Shown here one piece after another: positions 1-7,920 of a stretch of DNA of 34,115 nucleotides. Source of the DNA: Desulfarculales bacterium UBA702 (GTDB lineage: Bacteria > Desulfobacterota > Syntrophobacteria > Syntrophobacterales > Syntrophobacteraceae); NCBI GenBank assembly GCA_002298165.1, contig DBMI01000082.1, positions 1 through 34,115 on the forward strand, read 5' to 3'. A program made the position numbers and the translations under genes. How positions within the stretch are numbered: the first letter of the stretch is position 1; each line of letters opens with the position of its first letter. Below the pieces are notes generated by a model. That model saw nothing but the letters and a program-made list of their open reading frames with translations, had not been told where the DNA came from and made no database searches.

Positions 1-193
1 TTCCCGCCCAGAAGCGCTGCGGGAATGACGATTTTCGAAGCTGAGATCCCGATAGATCATGCAGCGGATTTGAGCAGCAGCCTGTCCTTACCGTGCTACA
101 CGGCCGACCGAAGGACATGCGCTCTTGCGGGCCTGACGCTCTTGTGCGTGAGGCCGAGATCACGGCATGTGCGGTAGATATATTAAATTCTGA
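1..193. repeat. Intergenic hairpin cluster (REP-like)
   Basis: No gene is seen here. Three inverted repeats are visible: 1-7 with 19-25 (TTCCCGC/GCGGGAA, followed by TGACG and cut by the window edge); 83-89 with 111-117 (TGTCCTT/AAGGACA), enclosing an inner stem 91-95/99-103; and 130-139 with 146-155 (GGCCTGACGC against GCGTGAGGCC, one mismatch). The TTCCCGC...GCGGGAATGACG form resembles the dispersed palindromes common between genes in proteobacteria. The third stem could also act as a weak terminator for the minus-strand gene ending at 194, but no clear T-run follows it. Confidence 0.5.
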
Positions 194-676
194 TTAATGC
201 TCCTCGATAGCTTGTCCACGGGAACTGAACGATATCCCCTGTTGCATGGCAGTACTGATCATTACTGATTCGATGATAGGCTCAGTCACCTGCGCTTCAG
301 CTTTCCATTTAACCACAAAATTTGCCCCTGAGCCGCCTTTTTTGTCTGATTCCTTCACGACGTACTCAATAGAGCCCATTGGGCGCAACTTCAGCTCTCC
401 TTCCTGAAATTTCCTCAACAGGTTTCCTTCCGTATCGAAGTATTGAACCGAAAGGAGTGTAATCGGATTTGCCGGATCTGTATTTCTGATGCTCAGCGTT
501 ATTGTCAGATAAAAAGGCGCCTCTCTGTCCCCCTGGTAAATATGTGAATAAGCCGGCACATATACGGTTTGCCCTCCTATTCGCTTAATAGCAGGCTCGG
601 CGGGACCGGCACAAATCAGCAGCAGTGCCGTCAAGGTCACGTAAACAAGGGTCGCAGACAGTTTTGTGGGTTGCAT
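194..676 (-). CDS. DUF3124 family exported protein
   Basis: Function unknown. The protein matches the DUF3124 pattern as I recall it: a GQTVYVPAYSHIYQGDR start to the mature part, then SIRNTDP, a YFDTEGNL segment, a GGSGANFVVKW block and a terminal MISTAMQQGISF stretch. The N-terminus after M8 of the longest frame has a hydrophobic core (ATLVYVTLTALLLICA) ending in an AEPA-like cleavage region, so it is probably exported to the periplasm. I chose the ATG at 676 (160 residues) because GGGAG lies five bases upstream on the minus strand; a TTG at 697 would add seven residues and has no better ribosome site. It stands alone, with REP-like DNA downstream and a 170-base gap to the next minus-strand gene. 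Family assignment is fairly secure; the role is not known. Confidence 0.8.
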   Translation of the reverse strand: MQPTKLSATLVYVTLTALLLICAGPAEPAIKRIGGQTVYVPAYSHIYQGDREAPFYLTITLSIRNTDPANPITLLSVQYFDTEGNLLRKFQEGELKLRPMGSIEYVVKESDKKGGSGANFVVKWKAEAQVTEPIIESVMISTAMQQGISFSSRGQAIEEH

Positions 677-867
677 GATCTCTCCCGATTCCGACAATGA
701 GCCGGCAATTTAACAGACGGTGATTGAGTGGCCGTGAGAGTCAGCCCCAGCTCTACCTCACATTTTTCCTTGCCCTTTGGAATATCTCCCGCATTGCACT
801 TGCTAAAGTGCCGCTCTTATGGCTGGTCCCGAAGACGGACTGCGTTTTACACGATGGATAAGGGTAC

Positions 868-1305
868 TCACCAGTAACCGGGTCCCCAGAAACCAGGGCC
901 CCATGTACCACGTCTCCAAGGATTGGGCCCCCAACCGAATGTGTCCATATCCAATGCGGCCTGACGATTTGTTTCAGCAATCCTCTCTCTTACGGCCAAT
1001 TCCTGATATCGTTGGTAGGCCGATTCATCGCCAGTGTACAGGCATCTGCAAAAATCCGCATCTGCATAATTCCAGTGGAGTCCATTCTCACTTTTTTCGA
1101 CCGTGAACGTCCGCTGGGGCATTGCATTGATTTGGGCAAGTTTTTCCGGAGTGTCGCCGATTTTAATTTTGAATCCCGCGGCAGCCAACTTACTTTCATC
1201 ATCTTTGGCGCTGGTTCTTTCTATTGTTGCGCACCCCGAAATAATAAAAACCAGGATTAGAACACCAGATGCTGCTATCAGTAACCTTTGCATTCTATTT
1301 CGCAT
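868..1305 (-). CDS. Conserved hypothetical lipoprotein
   Basis: A small probable lipoprotein of 145 residues with no assigned function. After a short basic start (MRNRMQR) comes a hydrophobic stretch (LLIAASGVLILVFII) and a lipobox ISGC, which predicts lipidation and membrane anchoring. The middle section (KIKIGDTPEKLAQINAMPQRTF, then WNYADADFCRCLYTGDESAYQRYQ) recalls an uncharacterised family of proteobacterial lipoproteins with a YADxxxCxCLYxGDExAYQ core. The tail is Gly/Trp/Pro rich (WGPGFWGPGYW), an unusual low-complexity end. I chose the ATG at 1305 because AAGGAG sits nine bases upstream on the minus strand; ATG 1311 is only three bases from it, and the longest frame starts at 1362. It is divergent from the transpeptidase gene at 1668. 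Confidence 0.72.
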   Translation of the reverse strand: MRNRMQRLLIAASGVLILVFIISGCATIERTSAKDDESKLAAAGFKIKIGDTPEKLAQINAMPQRTFTVEKSENGLHWNYADADFCRCLYTGDESAYQRYQELAVRERIAETNRQAALDMDTFGWGPNPWRRGTWGPGFWGPGYW

Positions 1306-1667
1306 GAGCATATTCTCCTTGCCATGACTGTTTGAAAATAAAAGTAAACTCGGACTTGTCATGGCTTCAGGCGCATCCTCGCGCCTTAATCATTTAGATT
1401 CAAGCCGGCTCCAACGCAAAAAAAGTAATCACATTCATCGCGCGCGGCAAATCTAGTAGCAATCGCCCGCCTAAGCTGGACAAAATTCCCTCAATGCTAA
1501 ATAGCCCAGGCTGTTTTTCACATTGACACCATCTCCCACCCCTGCAGGGAAAGGAGGCATGTTCGGCACGGTAGCACATGTACCGGTCAATGTTGCGAAC
1601 CGAGTTCGCATGCTGTAAACTGCACCCTGCAACAGTATCATTAAGGTTTAGTGGAGCAGGGATTCTT
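1306..1667. other. Divergent intergenic region
   Basis: About 360 bases between the divergent lipoprotein and transpeptidase genes, so it should hold both promoters. I see the minus-strand ribosome site (CTCCTT at 1315-1320) and a CCCTGCAGGG palindrome next to AAGGAGGCATG near 1541-1561. That strong ribosome-site-like sequence precedes an ATG that is not in frame with the transpeptidase. No promoter could be named with confidence. Confidence 0.4.
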
Positions 1668-2426
1668 ATGCTTACCCTTTACCCGGTAAGACCTGAACCT
1701 AAGGGTTCGAGCACCGTCGGAAACATTCGAGGGTTTTCTCCGGTCCATTATCGATTTCTTTTAGCCGGGTTTATCGTTCTGATCCTGGTGCTTCTCCCGT
1801 GGCAGAGCGAGTGGAGCAGCCATTTGTCCAGCACGAGGTCTGGGAGACTTCCGGCCCATGAAAAGACACTGCGCGAAGGGGCCATCCGGGGCAATGATGC
1901 TTTCTCGAATGTTCTGGTCCACTTGCGGTCCTACCGGCAAGCAATCAGAAACAGGCGTTACCTGACCATCATCGATTACAGCAAACCTTCTTATGTGAAA
2001 AGAATGTATCTGATAGACATGGAGAAGGGCGGGGTCGAAAAGTTCCTCGTCTCGCATGGTAAAAATTCAGGATGGGCTTATGCGACCGCGTTTTCAAACC
2101 GGCCCGAATCATTCGAGAGCTGCCGTGGGTTCTTCATCACCGGCCGAAAATATTCCGGAAAACACGGAACCGCGCTCCAGCTTCACGGGCTTGAGAAAGG
2201 GGTCAACGACAACGCGCTAAGACGCGGCATCGTGATGCATGGGTCCAACTACGTCAGCATGCGTTCGGTTATGCTTAATAAGGGCCGGCTGGGACGAAGC
2301 CTGGGGTGTCCGACCATACCGGTCGAAGTGGCGGAATCGGTTATCAATCGCATAAAAGACGGCAGCCTGATTTATATCCACACGGGCGGCAAGACCCATA
2401 TATCAGAGGGTTCGGACGGACGGTGA
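1668..2426 (+). CDS. L,D-transpeptidase catalytic domain (YkuD_2-like) protein
   Basis: Probable periplasmic murein L,D-transpeptidase-like enzyme acting on peptidoglycan peptides. Seen directly: one membrane anchor (FLLAGFIVLILVLLPW) near the N-terminus, then a catalytic region with ATAFSNRPES, GFFITGRKYSGKHG, LHGLEKGVN, RGIVMHGSNYVS and GRLGRSLGCPTIP. The His of MHG and the Cys of LGCP match the catalytic pair of this family (H191 and C214 counted from ATG 1668). The C-terminus ends soon after the domain (GSLIYIHTGG), as usual. I prefer ATG 1668 (252 residues): GGAG lies about 11 bases upstream and the membrane anchor is kept. The longest frame begins at 1578. It has no operon partner; hairpin-rich DNA follows. 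Confidence 0.85.
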   Translation: MLTLYPVRPEPKGSSTVGNIRGFSPVHYRFLLAGFIVLILVLLPWQSEWSSHLSSTRSGRLPAHEKTLREGAIRGNDAFSNVLVHLRSYRQAIRNRRYLTIIDYSKPSYVKRMYLIDMEKGGVEKFLVSHGKNSGWAYATAFSNRPESFESCRGFFITGRKYSGKHGTALQLHGLEKGVNDNALRRGIVMHGSNYVSMRSVMLNKGRLGRSLGCPTIPVEVAESVINRIKDGSLIYIHTGGKTHISEGSDGR

Positions 2427-2931
2427 AGCCTTTCAAGACTAAAAAGAATGGGGAACGATTCTTCCCCCGAAGCTTTGGCCACGCGCGCAAGCGCGTGAGC
2501 AGCGACGCGCGGAATCGACGCTGATGGCGATACTGCCACATTGTTATGACGTGGTCTCCTGACCGCGTCATGCCCTCGACCGAAGGTCTCCAATTATTAG
2601 GCACCCGTGGAGACCTTCGGTCGGCGCGGGTAGAACGGTCGGGAGACCGTGCTACAACCAGACTCTGCCGGTAAGTTGACGGCCATGCGCGAAGCGCCGG
2701 ATCGGCACTGAGCTGCAAGAAGCGATAGGGTTATTGGAAGACTCGCTCCCCGGGCCTTTGAAATCGGGCTGGCCCGCTGAAAAGTTCTCCTGCCTCCAAC
2801 TTTCCATCTTCCCCGCTGGACGACTTCCGCTTCGATGACTACAAAACATCTGAAATTTCGCTGATGGGTATCCACTGCCGGGCTTTGGGAGAGTACTTTA
2901 AAAGGTCCAACAAAAAACGGGAAACTTGGCT
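2427..2931. repeat. Intergenic region with a series of hairpins
   Basis: A 505-base gap with no convincing gene. It holds four stem-loops: 2480-2486/2491-2497 (CACGCGC, GCAA tetraloop, GCGCGTG), 2546-2556/2561-2571 (11 pairs including one wobble), 2577-2592/2608-2623 (16 perfect pairs) and 2635-2640/2645-2650 (ACGGTC/GACCGT). The word GGTCTCC or its complement recurs in the last three. GACCGAAGG and CCGTGCTACA also occur at 106-114 and 91-100, so the two regions share pieces of one element. The first hairpin could help end transcription of the transpeptidase gene, but no T-run follows. Confidence 0.55.
2577..2623. repeat. 16-bp perfect inverted repeat
   Basis: The arms 2577-2592 and 2608-2623 are exact reverse complements (core GACCGAAGGTCTCCA) around a 15-base loop. 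It is the longest perfect palindrome noticed in the left third. It is not followed by a T-run on either side, so a dispersed repeat or element end is more likely than a terminator. Confidence 0.7.
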
Positions 2932-4335
2932 ATGAACTGGTCTGAACCGGGGAGAAAATTCGTTCCTGGTTTATTTCTGATTTTCCTGCCGCTTCTGTTT
3001 CTCTTCAGCGGTTGCGCGACCCTTCCCAGAATTGAAGATGCTGTCACGACATCCTATACCCGGAGGACCACACCGGCCATTGTGCGCGGACATAGGCCCC
3101 TTTCTAAGGATGCAGTTGATAAAATAATAGGTCGTCTGAAGGGCCAGGACCTGCCTGCCGACCTCATGGAACGCCACATTCTGGTGGAAGAGACTATTAC
3201 CGGCAGGCCCCTAACAGCAGGAAACAGAGCAACTCTTCTTGTAAATGGACCGGCCACTTACCAAGCCATGCAGGGCGCTATCCAAAATGCGTCCGATCAC
3301 ATCAATTTCGAGACATTCACATTCAATCCCGATGAGGCCGGACAAAGCTTCGCGGAACTGTTTGCGCGGAAGCAATCCCAAAATGTCCAGGTGAATATTA
3401 TCTATGACAGCCTTGGGTCATTGAGCACTCCTGCTTCTTTTTTCGACCGCCTGCGCAAGCTCGGCGTGCTCGTGCTCGCATACAATCCTATTGACCCGCT
3501 TAGTCTAATGACGGGCAGGGATATTCACCGGGATCACCGCAAGATAATGGTTGTGGACGGCCGTATTGCATTTACCGGGGGAGTAAATGTTTCCAGCGAT
3601 TATTCTTCCATGCCCTCTGGATTGGGTTCCGACGAGAAAGGGGCCATTTCATGGCGGGACACCGACGTTCAGATCGAAGGCCCTGCCGTGGCTGAATTTC
3701 AGAAACTATTTATGGAAACATGGAAAAGACAAAAAGGCCTGAATCTTCCCCCGCGCGATTATTTTCCGCCGCTTGAAGAAGCCGGCAATGAATTTATCCG
3801 GGTAATAGCAAGCACCCCCGGCGAGAACAACCGTGATACTTACCTGATGTACCTTGCAGCATTTAGCTTTGCGGTGAAATCGATTTACCTGACCAACTCT
3901 TATTTCGCCCCTGACGAGCAGACTTTGAAACTCCTGACAGCCGCAGCGCGGCGCGGAGTTGATATAAAGATAATCCTTCCCTCGAAAAGCGATTCGCGCC
4001 TGCTCCTCTATGCCGGCCGGTCCCATTACGAAAGACTCCTGCAGTCCGGTGTCAGAGTCTACGAACACCGCAGCGGGATGTTGCACGCAAAGACGGCGGT
4101 GATAGACGGCGTCTGGTCTTCGGTGGGCTCTACGAACATGGACTTGTGGAGCTATCTGAGAAACGATGAGGTAAATGCCGTTATTTTAGGCAAGAATTTT
4201 ACCACCCAAATGGAATCAATGTTCGCCGATGACCTCGGGAACTCCAATGAAATTACCCTTGCCCAGTGGCGAAAGAGGTCGGTCAGCGAGCGCCTGAAAG
4301 AAAGATTCACCCGCTTGATGTGGCGTTTTCTTTAA
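2932..4335 (+). CDS. Phospholipase D / cardiolipin synthase-like lipoprotein
   Basis: Member of the phospholipase D superfamily; the closest known role is cardiolipin synthase (phosphatidyl transfer between phospholipids) or a related phospholipase. Both catalytic HKD motifs are intact: HRKIMVVD (H204, K206, D211 in the frame starting at 2926) followed by a GG of TGGVN, and HAKTAVID (H387, K389, D394) followed by GSTN. The N-terminus is a lipoprotein signal with lipobox FSGC, so unlike classical two-helix Cls enzymes it is probably lipid-anchored. The 467-residue length fits ClsB/ClsC-type enzymes. ATG 2932 is preferred because GGGA lies nine bases upstream; a TTG at 2926 is possible. It stands alone between two hairpin-bearing gaps. 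Superfamily certain, exact substrate not. Confidence 0.9.
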   Translation: MNWSEPGRKFVPGLFLIFLPLLFLFSGCATLPRIEDAVTTSYTRRTTPAIVRGHRPLSKDAVDKIIGRLKGQDLPADLMERHILVEETITGRPLTAGNRATLLVNGPATYQAMQGAIQNASDHINFETFTFNPDEAGQSFAELFARKQSQNVQVNIIYDSLGSLSTPASFFDRLRKLGVLVLAYNPIDPLSLMTGRDIHRDHRKIMVVDGRIAFTGGVNVSSDYSSMPSGLGSDEKGAISWRDTDVQIEGPAVAEFQKLFMETWKRQKGLNLPPRDYFPPLEEAGNEFIRVIASTPGENNRDTYLMYLAAFSFAVKSIYLTNSYFAPDEQTLKLLTAAARRGVDIKIILPSKSDSRLLLYAGRSHYERLLQSGVRVYEHRSGMLHAKTAVIDGVWSSVGSTNMDLWSYLRNDEVNAVILGKNFTTQMESMFADDLGNSNEITLAQWRKRSVSERLKERFTRLMWRFL

Positions 4336-4693
4336 TCGCGGACAACCCAAATGCACTCCATCGAGAGTTCCGCACTCGCAGGACCGGCTTATTTTAATAC
4401 CGGGAGGGAGCGGTTATATCCGGGTGCGGAGCGCAAGAGCCTCCGGAAGCGCCGTAGATCGAGATGACCATCGACCGCAAAAGAGTATGTAGGGGCAAAA
4501 AATCTTTTGCCCCTACAATGACAATGGGTTTTAGCATCATGCCCCCAGCGGGTACCCCGAAGTCGGCACAGACTAGTTCCCATATCTTATGAAAATTCGA
4601 AATGTAGAATGAGTATCGGATGGGCAAATTGAAGTTTCATTCTGTGTTCAAACCGCGCCTGAGGATGCGGCGGCGCTTGAACGCAAATTTCTA
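4336..4693. other. Intergenic region with a dispersed-type palindrome
   Basis: A 358-base gap between convergent genes. Open frames on the minus strand here (up to 77 codons) have no recognisable protein features. The main object is the palindrome at 4488-4517, described separately. No other signal was recognised. Confidence 0.5.
4488..4517. repeat. 13-bp stem palindrome, TGTAGGGGCAAAA type
   Basis: Arms 4488-4500 and 4505-4517 are perfect reverse complements around the loop AATC. The GTAGGGGC/GCCCCTAC arms resemble palindromes dispersed in many environmental bacterial genomes. The A-run/T-run arms around the loop and its position between two convergent genes also fit a bidirectional terminator. 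Confidence 0.65.
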
Positions 4694-5077
4694 TCAGGAA
4701 CGCTTCTGGCTTTTCTCGTGATTGGCGAGTTCTTGCTCAAGCCAGGTCGAAACCGGGATTGTGCCATTATCGGTAATCACCAGGTACTGTTTTCCGGAAA
4801 GAATACTCTTCGATGCACAAAGGCCAATGAAGTCCTCCGGCGTCTTAATCCTATCCCGAAAGTAATCATATTTCATTTGGATGTGCTCAGCCGCCTCCTC
4901 GCTCGTATGCTTCTCGCCGTTTCTTATGAAGGTAAGATGCGACTCGGCAACCGCGCTAATCAAGAAATCGACGACTTGTGGCGTGCTTTCGGTTTGCACC
5001 TTTACATCAGCCTCGCAAACACTGACGGAGAACAACAAAAGCGGGAGAAGAAAGAAATGTACGATTGCGGCTTTCAT
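4694..5077 (-). CDS. DUF5329 family exported protein
   Basis: Function unknown. The sequence VDFLISAVAESHLTFIRNGEKHT, then EEAAEHIQMKYDYFRDRIKTPEDFI, then KSILSGKQYLVI and a WLEQEL end follows the DUF5329 pattern as I know it. A signal peptide is clear (AAIVHFFLLPLLLFSVSVCEA), so the mature protein of about 105 residues is probably periplasmic. I chose ATG 5077 (127 residues): GGAAAGAG lies eight bases upstream on the minus strand, whereas the GTG at 5095 has no such site. It sits downstream of the kinase on the same strand orientation but is separated from the kinase stop by more than 200 bases, so it is probably its own unit. Confidence 0.78.
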   Translation of the reverse strand: MKAAIVHFFLLPLLLFSVSVCEADVKVQTESTPQVVDFLISAVAESHLTFIRNGEKHTSEEAAEHIQMKYDYFRDRIKTPEDFIGLCASKSILSGKQYLVITDNGTIPVSTWLEQELANHEKSQKRS

Positions 5078-5289
5078 TCTCGTAACTCTTTCCACTTTAG
5101 TTTAGGCGGAACTAATTACTTCAAACAGCCCCTAAGTGGAGCTATCCTTTTTTAATTCTATGCATCTAGTGGTGATTCGACAACGGGAGGCAAACCGCCC
5201 ACGTTCCATCGACGAAAAACATTGCGGGCAGCACTGATGCTGAGACACTGAAGGACAGGATGATGTTGCGTGCTATACCGGTAATCTGC

Positions 5290-7920
5290 TCAGGATTTCG
5301 CGGCCGAATTTCCCTTACGCTCCAATTCCTTTCTGACGGCCAGTCCAAGCGTCTCTAAAATATACGGCTTCTTCACATAGGCGCCTGCGCCCAGGGACTG
5401 AGCTTCTCTTACTCGTCGGGTGCCCGCGAATCCGCTGACGATAATTGCTTTCTGATCAGGATGCATCTCAAGTATTTTGGCATAAGTGTCCAAACCATCC
5501 ATGCCCGGGTCCATGATCATGTCCAGGACCACCAGATGGACTGTGTGCCGTTTCACGTATTCCACCGCTTCTTCGCCACTCGAAACAGTGACAACCTTGT
5601 AATGGAGCTTCCTGAGCATCGTGCCTGCGAGCTCTCGTTGCTCTTTCACATCATCTACAACCAGAATGGTTTCACCATTGCCCATATACTCCGAGGCGGA
5701 GACAGTTTCCTCTTCAGAGGATAATTCTTCTCTCGTTACCGGAAAATAGAGAGTGAAGGTGGTTCCCTTCCCTTCTTCACTCTGCACCGTAATGTATCCG
5801 AAGTGATCCTTAACAGTACCCCACACCACAGCTAATCCCAATCCGGTGCCACTTCTCCCCATGACTTTCTTGGTGTAAAAGGGCTCGAAAATGCGCTTCA
5901 AATCGGAAGCCGGTATTCCTTCACCCGTATCGGAAACACTGAGCACCACGTAATCTCCTTCCCGCACTTCGTCATATCCCGATATTGGTTGGTCGAGGTA
6001 ATGGTTGGCAGTCCTTACGGTCAGGGTGCCTCCATTCGGCATGGCTTCAGCGGCATTGGAAAGAAGGTTGATGAAGGATTTCTCCAGATGAATGCCGGAA
6101 CCCGAGATGTTCAACAGATCGGGGGCTAAATCCATCTTTATAACTATGTCTGGATGGCAGGCGAGCGCTTTGGCGAACTCGGGGAAGTTCTGGGATTCCT
6201 TGACGATGCGGTTAAGGTTCAGAACCTTCCTGCTCCTCACCCCCCTCCTCGCCAGGGTCAACAGATCCTGAACGATCGCAGCGGCCCTTTGACCCCCTTT
6301 AAGAATCTTCCCGGCTTCGGATCGGGCCGAACTGGACTCGTCTAAGTTATCAAGAAGCAGCTCGGAGTAGCCTACAACTATGCCAAGGACATTGTTGAGA
6401 TCATGGGCCACACCACCCGCCAGCGTTCCAAGAGCTTCCATTTTCTCGGCGCGCTGCAAACGCTCTTCAGCGTGCTTTCGCTCGGTTATCTCCTGTACTG
6501 TGCCGATCATCCGCATTGCTTTACCATCGAGGTCATATATGAATAGACCACGGGATTCAACCCACCGCTGGGAGCCGTTAGGCGTAACGATGCGGTACTC
6601 TGCCACAAAGAGGTTCCGCTCGGCCATCGACCGGTGGATACGCTCTTCAACTCGGGGAAGATCGTCGGGATGAACCCGATCCGCCCAGTCGTGGTAGGCG
6701 CGCATGGCAGAATTGGACGTAGCGGGATAGCCGAAGATTATCTGATGCTGTTGCGTCCAAAATGACTCCCTTTTCAGCATATTCCAGTCAAACATGCCAA
6801 TTTGTGTTGCATCGACTACCAGTGCAAGTCTTTCCTCACTCCTACGCAGAGCATCCTCGGCCTTCTTACGATCAGTGATATCTACAAAGGATTCAAGAAG
6901 GCAAGACCTGTTCCCCAAAGTTATCGGGACCACAGTCTTGATAATTTGAATCTCCATGCCATCGGCCTTTATCAGCACGCGATCGGAATTATCCACACTC
7001 TGGCCATTGTCTGTGATAGGACAAGCCCCCTTTTCGGCTGGGCATACGAATTTATGGCAAACGTGCCCAACGATCTGTTCACGGGTTGAACCAATCAGTT
7101 TGCAGGCCGCGGGGTTGGCTTCGATAATCTCGTGTGTTGCCGAATCGACAATAAGTACCCCGCTCTGTAAGGATTGCAGAATCGTATCCACCTGCCGCTT
7201 ACTTTCGCGTAAAGCCCTTTCCGCCGCCACGCGTTTGGATTTCATAGCATTGAATGCCGTGATTAATTCCCTCACCTCCTGGCCCCCGGTACTCAGCCTG
7301 ATCTCCTCCTCTGCCATTCCTTCGGCAAAGGAATGCAAGGAATCAGTCAAAACTCTAAGAGGATAGGTAACGCGTCGGGTCACGAAGATTCCTATCGAAA
7401 CACAAAAGAGCGTGACAAGGAGGCTGAGAAGCAGGAGACGATCTCGAAGGGCAGTAACCATGTCAGTCAATTGATTTGTATTTATACCGATGTGCACATG
7501 AGCGGGCATGCCTTTGATAAGCGGATACGCCAAATCGAGGACAAAACCAGTGGCAGTCAGATATGTGGATGGTTCCCCAGAGAGACATTTTTCGTGCGTT
7601 ATCTTTGCTAAATCTCGGGGGAAACCCTTTTCAAAAGAATGTGCGAATATCTCGCCGTCGAAACCGATGACATAAGCATACCCCGGACCATGTGTCAGAT
7701 TGATTATATCTCGCAGAACATGTCTTGCGGGAATCACTTCGTTGTCTATTACATTCTGGGCAATACGACCTCCAACACCCTGGACTATGATCTTGGCCTC
7801 TTTCTTGAACTCTGCATCAATTGCCTCCCGCAGAATGCTGCCGCCCAGCAGAGTGCAGCAAAGGCCGATACCTCCACCCAGGCAAGTGACCAATAAAATG
7901 ATCTTGGTGTGAAGTTTCAC
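5290..7920 (-). CDS. Hybrid sensor histidine kinase (HAMP-PAS-PAS-HisKA-HATPase-REC)
   Basis: Membrane sensor kinase of 876 residues. Order seen: TM1 (about 6-30), a periplasmic sensor loop (about 31-160) with GYAYVIGFDGEIFAHSF typical of single-Cache-like sensors, TM2 (about 161-181), HAMP (182-236), PAS1 (about 243-350), PAS2 (about 360-482), H-box AGGVAHDLNN with phospho-acceptor H506, N-box N622, DTGEG at 664-668, EPFYTKK, GTGLGLA at 691-697, and a receiver domain with D756/D757, acceptor D800 and K850 or K851. PAS1 carries C288, C293 and C300 in CHKFVCPAEKGACPI. The start is a GTG that overlaps the stop of the upstream binding-protein gene as GTGA, so translation is coupled and the two products probably form one sensing system. 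No separate DNA-binding regulator is next to it. Confidence 0.93.
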   Translation of the reverse strand: MKLHTKIILLVTCLGGGIGLCCTLLGGSILREAIDAEFKKEAKIIVQGVGGRIAQNVIDNEVIPARHVLRDIINLTHGPGYAYVIGFDGEIFAHSFEKGFPRDLAKITHEKCLSGEPSTYLTATGFVLDLAYPLIKGMPAHVHIGINTNQLTDMVTALRDRLLLLSLLVTLFCVSIGIFVTRRVTYPLRVLTDSLHSFAEGMAEEEIRLSTGGQEVRELITAFNAMKSKRVAAERALRESKRQVDTILQSLQSGVLIVDSATHEIIEANPAACKLIGSTREQIVGHVCHKFVCPAEKGACPITDNGQSVDNSDRVLIKADGMEIQIIKTVVPITLGNRSCLLESFVDITDRKKAEDALRRSEERLALVVDATQIGMFDWNMLKRESFWTQQHQIIFGYPATSNSAMRAYHDWADRVHPDDLPRVEERIHRSMAERNLFVAEYRIVTPNGSQRWVESRGLFIYDLDGKAMRMIGTVQEITERKHAEERLQRAEKMEALGTLAGGVAHDLNNVLGIVVGYSELLLDNLDESSSARSEAGKILKGGQRAAAIVQDLLTLARRGVRSRKVLNLNRIVKESQNFPEFAKALACHPDIVIKMDLAPDLLNISGSGIHLEKSFINLLSNAAEAMPNGGTLTVRTANHYLDQPISGYDEVREGDYVVLSVSDTGEGIPASDLKRIFEPFYTKKVMGRSGTGLGLAVVWGTVKDHFGYITVQSEEGKGTTFTLYFPVTREELSSEEETVSASEYMGNGETILVVDDVKEQRELAGTMLRKLHYKVVTVSSGEEAVEYVKRHTVHLVVLDMIMDPGMDGLDTYAKILEMHPDQKAIIVSGFAGTRRVREAQSLGAGAYVKKPYILETLGLAVRKELERKGNSAAKS

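Noticed and set aside
1541..1575. Strong AAGGAGG-ATG start at 1559
   Set aside because: The ATG is not in frame with the transpeptidase and gives no protein with recognisable features.
2597..2875. 92-codon minus-strand frame in the hairpin region
   Set aside because: It overlaps palindromic repeat DNA and has no protein features.
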